The position numbers and the translations under genes are program-made. Shown one piece after another: positions 60,904-64,000 of a stretch of 64,000 nt of DNA (position 1 is its first letter; each line of letters opens with the position of its first letter). The notes beneath the pieces were generated by a model that worked only from the letters and a program-made list of their open reading frames with translations, ran no database searches and was not told the origin of the DNA. Source of the DNA: Youngiibacter multivorans (GTDB taxonomy: Bacteria; Bacillota; Clostridia; Clostridiales; Clostridiaceae); assembly GCF_017873395.1 (NCBI RefSeq), contig NZ_JAGGKC010000014.1:28572-92571 (forward strand). Reading direction: 5' to 3'.

Positions 60904-61941
60904 ATGAAAGCAGTAATTTTGGAAGGACCAAACATGTTTACTACAAAGGAAATCCCGATGCCTGTAATCAAGGCGGATGAACTTCTGGTAAAGATGGAGA
61001 AAGCGGCTATCTGTGGAACTGACATAAGGATACTTGAAGGCAAGAAGACCAAGGATGTAAGATATCCTTCAGTCATAGGACATGAGATTTGCGGAGTGAT
61101 TTCAGAGGTTGGCTCTGAGGTTAAGGGATTTGCAGTTGGTGAAAGAGTAGCTATAGCAAACGTAATTCCATGCGGTTCCTGCTCAAGCTGTCTTAACGGA
61201 CGTGAAAATGCATGCCTCAACAGACAGGCCATAGGATACCAGTTCGACGGTGGTTTCGAGGAATATCTGGCTATCCCGGGAATTGCTATCCAGGCAGGTA
61301 ATGTTGTAAAGATGCCTGACCATGTTTCGAGCACTGCAGGAGCTCTAATTGAACCTCTGGCATGCTGTATCAGAGGCATGGTAAATGCAGGAACAGGATT
61401 CAATGACACTGTGCTTGTAGTTGGAGCAGGTCCAATCGGACTCATGCACCTCCAGCTCTCTAAGATTGCAGGGGCAAGCAAAGTAATCATAAGCGAACCA
61501 AACCAGATGAGAAGGGACAAGGCGAAGACGCTGGGTGCAGACGTAATCGTAGATCCTACATCCGAGAACCTTAACGAGATAGTTATGAGAGAGACTGACG
61601 GTCTTGGAGTGGATGTCATCATCGTAGCAATAGGCGTGCCTTCTATACTGAACTCAACCATAAACCTTGCTAAGAAGGGCGGAACAGTATGTCTGTTTGC
61701 CGGATTTGCAGGAGACGGAATGAGCCAGATGAGTGCAAACACCATACACTACAACGAGCTCAACATATGCGGATCAACCGCATACAAGAGAAGCGACTAC
61801 CTTGCAGCAGCAGAGATGGTCAAGACGGGGAAGATAGACCTGGACGAAATAGCGACTCATGTATACAAGCTGGATGATTTCAAGGCGGCTTATGAGAAGT
61901 TCCTTGATGGCTCAGGCTTGAAGATAATGATAGAAGCGTAA
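60904..61941 (+). CDS. Zinc-dependent alcohol/polyol dehydrogenase (MDR family)
   Basis: 345 residues. Catalytic zinc ligands Cys37 (ICGTD), His60-Glu61 (IGHE); structural zinc motif CGSCSSCLNGRENAC; NAD-binding VVGAGPIGLMHLQLSK. Related to threonine and sorbitol dehydrogenases. It probably oxidises a polyol or secondary alcohol to a ketone feeding kinase and aldolase. GGAGGTAAA precedes ATG; the aldolase follows after 45 bp. Confidence 0.88.
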   Translation: MKAVILEGPNMFTTKEIPMPVIKADELLVKMEKAAICGTDIRILEGKKTKDVRYPSVIGHEICGVISEVGSEVKGFAVGERVAIANVIPCGSCSSCLNGRENACLNRQAIGYQFDGGFEEYLAIPGIAIQAGNVVKMPDHVSSTAGALIEPLACCIRGMVNAGTGFNDTVLVVGAGPIGLMHLQLSKIAGASKVIISEPNQMRRDKAKTLGADVIVDPTSENLNEIVMRETDGLGVDVIIVAIGVPSILNSTINLAKKGGTVCLFAGFAGDGMSQMSANTIHYNELNICGSTAYKRSDYLAAAEMVKTGKIDLDEIATHVYKLDDFKAAYEKFLDGSGLKIMIEA

Positions 61942-61986
61942 GCAGAAGAAAAATAACAAACTACAAAAGTTTTGGAGGGAAATATA

Positions 61987-62817
61987 ATGGCAATGCTTGG
62001 AAAAGCGGTAAGAATGAGCAGACTGGTAAATCCTAAGAGCGACAAGATGATGGCGATCACAGTGGACCACTCGATTTCGAGAGGAATCATGACAGGTCTT
62101 ATTCCGATACAGGCGACAATAGACAAGGTAGTGGCAGGAAGACCCGATGCAATAACAATGACAAAGGGAATAGCAGAGCTTTGCTGGCCTAAGCATGCTG
62201 GAAAGGCATCACTTCTTCTCAAGAGCTCCAGCTACTCACCAGTTAATCCTACATCGGATGTATTATTTGGTGATGCTGAAGAGGGAGTCAGGATGGGTGC
62301 TGACGCAGTATCAGTTGGAGCCATGATGTTAGGCGACTTCCAGGCACAGCAGATCCATGACATCGGAATGATGTCAAAGCAGTGTATGAGCCTTGGAATG
62401 CCACTTATCGGCCACATCTATCCAAAGGGAGAATCAGTTGCACCGGCAGACAGGACAAAGTGGGAAAACATAGCATACTGCGTAAGAGCAGGCGCTGAGC
62501 TTGGTGTAGATATAATCAAGACGACCTATACCGGTGACATGGAAAGCATGCACAAGGTAATTGAGTCATGTCCTGCAAGAGTAGTAATCCAGGGCGGAGA
62601 TAGCTGCAAAACACTTGACGATTATCTTCAGATGACAAGAGATGCGCTTGACTGCGGAGTTGGCGGAGTAACAATGGGCAGATTCGTATGGGAATATGAT
62701 GATATAACTGCACTTGTAGTAGTACTCAGGAAGATCATCCATGAGAACTACAGCGTAAAGGATGCCAAGGAACTTCTTAGGCAGCTCGAGAACGACAAGG
62801 ATTACGCGAAGTACTAA
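61987..62817 (+). CDS. Class I aldolase of the DhnA/DeoC-LacD type
   Basis: 276 residues, TIM barrel: AITVDHSISRGIM at the N-terminus resembles class I fructose-bisphosphate aldolases and LsrF; the Schiff-base lysine is in VDIIKTTYTGD; the phosphate loop is RVVIQGGDS. It cleaves a ketose phosphate into dihydroxyacetone phosphate and an aldehyde, if the family rule holds. ATG 61987 follows GGAGGGA. A 110-bp gap with its own promoter precedes the next gene. Confidence 0.85.
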   Translation: MAMLGKAVRMSRLVNPKSDKMMAITVDHSISRGIMTGLIPIQATIDKVVAGRPDAITMTKGIAELCWPKHAGKASLLLKSSSYSPVNPTSDVLFGDAEEGVRMGADAVSVGAMMLGDFQAQQIHDIGMMSKQCMSLGMPLIGHIYPKGESVAPADRTKWENIAYCVRAGAELGVDIIKTTYTGDMESMHKVIESCPARVVIQGGDSCKTLDDYLQMTRDALDCGVGGVTMGRFVWEYDDITALVVVLRKIIHENYSVKDAKELLRQLENDKDYAKY

Positions 62818-62859
62818 AAGCGATGACTTTAAGGATATTCACGGAAGCTTGGACCTGTT

Positions 62860-62888
62860 TTGTTACATGATAAGGAATAGGATATAAT
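62860..62888 (+). promoter_or_regulatory. Separate promoter before hydroxyacid dehydrogenase copy 2
   Basis: TTGTTA (62860-62865), 17 bp, TATAAT (62883-62888). It lies just outside the duplicated segment, so copy 2 has a promoter that copy 1 lacks. Confidence 0.65.
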
Positions 62889-62914
62889 AGCTGTAGGGAT
62901 ATTTTTTAAAGAGT

Positions 62915-63905
62915 GAGGTATAAGAATATGAAGATAGTGATACTTGACGGATACACCGAAAACCCGGGAGACCTTTCCTGGGAAGGTTTCGAGAACCTTG
63001 GAGAGGTGACTGTATATGACAGGACACCAGTTGAGAAGATTGTTGAGAGGATCGGCGATGCCGATGCTGTCATAGTCAACAAGACTCCGATAACAAAAGA
63101 GACCATAGCTGCATGCAAGAACATGAAGTACGTTGGAGTCCTGGCAACAGGCTACAATGTGGTTGATGTGGCTGCAGCGAAGGAAGCCGGAATAGCTGTA
63201 ACAAACATACCTACCTATGGAACCTCAGCAGTCTCACAGTATGTGTTCGCACTGCTGCTCGAGATATGCCACCATGTGGGAGCGCACTCTGACTCCGTAT
63301 TTGCGGGAGAATGGGCAAGCAACCAGGACTGGACCTACTGGAAGTATCCACTGATGGAGCTTGCAGGAAAGACCATGGGCATAATGGGCTTCGGAAGGAT
63401 AGGCCAGGCGACCGCAAGGATAGCCCAGGCATTCGGAATGAAGGTAATAGCATATGACAGCTACAAGATACCTGAGCTTGAGAGTGATACCTGCAGATAT
63501 GCTGACCTTGACACACTGTTTGGTGAGTCGGACGTAATAAGCCTGCATGTGCCTCTGTTCAAGGAGACCGAAGGTATAATCAACAAGGCCAACATAGCGA
63601 AGATGAAGGATGGAGTGATAATAATCAACACATCCAGAGGACCGCTTATAGTTGAGGAAGACCTGAGGGAAGCGCTTGAAAGCGGCAAGGTGTTCGCAGC
63701 AGGATCCGACGTAGTAGCGACGGAGCCTATAAAGAACGACAACCCGCTCCTTAAGGCGAAGAACATGATAATCACCCCGCACATAGCATGGGCACCAAAG
63801 GAAAGCAGAAAAAGGCTCATGGACATAGCGGTGGACAACCTGGAGAAGTTTGTAGCAGGAAGTCCGATCAACGTAGTCAACAAGTAAACTCCCAATATAT
63901 CATCA
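62915..63905 (+). repeat. Direct repeat copy 2 (about 990 bp)
   Basis: Partner of 53833-54823. The two copies are in the same orientation and flank an 8.1-kb module (54824-62914). Sequence to the right diverges at once (CAGAGAGTG against CACAGTTTT). Confidence 0.95.
62928..63887 (+). CDS. D-2-hydroxyacid dehydrogenase, copy 2
   Basis: 319 residues from ATG 62928; identical to copy 1 except one Ser-to-Gly change (ALES-G-KVF). The same NAD site (MGFGRIGQ) and catalytic Arg, Glu, His are present. A GTG five codons upstream (62913) is not needed because the homologous ATG has the same GAGGTATA site. It follows the aldolase by 110 bp behind a promoter of its own; its original terminator was not copied. 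Confidence 0.9.
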   Translation: MKIVILDGYTENPGDLSWEGFENLGEVTVYDRTPVEKIVERIGDADAVIVNKTPITKETIAACKNMKYVGVLATGYNVVDVAAAKEAGIAVTNIPTYGTSAVSQYVFALLLEICHHVGAHSDSVFAGEWASNQDWTYWKYPLMELAGKTMGIMGFGRIGQATARIAQAFGMKVIAYDSYKIPELESDTCRYADLDTLFGESDVISLHVPLFKETEGIINKANIAKMKDGVIIINTSRGPLIVEEDLREALESGKVFAAGSDVVATEPIKNDNPLLKAKNMIITPHIAWAPKESRKRLMDIAVDNLEKFVAGSPINVVNK

Positions 63906-63940
63906 GAGAGTGTAGAAAATTTTGTGTTTGGACCTCTGGC

Positions 63941-63961
63941 TTAAGATTATAATAATCTTAA
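63941..63961. repeat. Perfect 21-bp palindrome before the last gene
   Basis: TTAAGATTAT is followed by a central A and its exact reverse complement ATAATCTTAA. It lies 18 bp before the next start codon and just before its ribosome binding site: a protein-binding site or a mobile-element end are both possible. Confidence 0.7.
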
Positions 63962-63978
63962 ATCGGAGGTTTTAAACA

Positions 63979-64000
63979 TGGCAAAAATTAAAAGGGATCC
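63979..64000 (+). CDS. Start of a gene cut by the window end
   Basis: ATG 63979 follows TCGGAGGTTT and reads MAKIKRD before the window ends. Too short to identify. Confidence 0.5.

Noticed and set aside
1..64000. CRISPR arrays, tRNA or rRNA genes, replication origin, phage genes
   Set aside because: No regularly spaced repeats, no cloverleaf with a CCA-like end, no conserved rRNA stretches and no phage structural or integrase genes were seen.

Overview
The window reads as a chromosome segment of an anaerobic, fermentative member of the Clostridia. The grounds are an NADH-linked [FeFe]-hydrogenase (HydABC type), many ferredoxin-like and flavin enzymes, a glnA-nitR pair next to gltBD as known in Clostridium saccharobutylicum, T-box and TPP riboswitches, strong Gram-positive ribosome binding sites (GGAGG) and frequent AGG/AGA and ATA codons. 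I cannot name the species from sequence alone; a genus near Proteiniclasticum or Youngiibacter is only a guess.

Layout. 1-7 kb: a surface 5'-nucleotidase cut by the window edge, a PutP proline symporter, an internally deleted RelB/DinJ antitoxin, a NapH-like polyferredoxin broken by a 22-bp tandem duplication, and a decayed IS200/IS605 element. 7-13 kb: a TrpB-like enzyme behind a T-box with a tryptophan (UGG) specifier, divergent from a TPP-riboswitch thiamin salvage operon (cytX-thiM-thiE-HAD-thiD). 13-22 kb: nitrogen assimilation, with gltBD convergent to glnA-nitR (an ANTAR antiterminator). 22-29 kb: single metabolic genes (aldo-keto reductase, MFS, flavodoxin-like and QueG-like proteins, an Old Yellow Enzyme). 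29-37 kb: an acetoin dehydrogenase region with the sigma-54 activator AcoR, upstream activator sites, a -24/-12 promoter and the operon lin0512-acoA-acoB-acoX-acoC-acoL. 37-41 kb: a small membrane protein, a methyltransferase, a permease split in two homologous halves, aroD and an MFS transporter. 41-46 kb: hydCBA on the minus strand behind a promoter with a Rex-like box.

46-64 kb is an accessory island for an unidentified (probably acidic) sugar. A FadR-type regulator is divergent from TRAP transporter 1, which continues into a split transketolase, a PGDH_C-like dehydrogenase and a 2-hydroxyacid dehydrogenase. Then come TRAP transporter 2, a DeoR-type regulator, an FGGY kinase, a zinc dehydrogenase, a class I aldolase, and a second, nearly identical copy of the 2-hydroxyacid dehydrogenase. 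The two copies form direct repeats of about 990 bp that bracket the 8.1-kb second module. A plausible scheme is uptake, oxidation or reduction, phosphorylation, then aldolase and transketolase cleavage, with the hydroxyacid dehydrogenases reducing a C2-C3 oxo-acid. The substrate is not determined by the sequence.

Regulation is unusually legible here: TPP and T-box leaders, a terminator in the glnA leader, sigma-54 control of acetoin use, a Rex-like site at the hydrogenase promoter, and several near-consensus cre sites.
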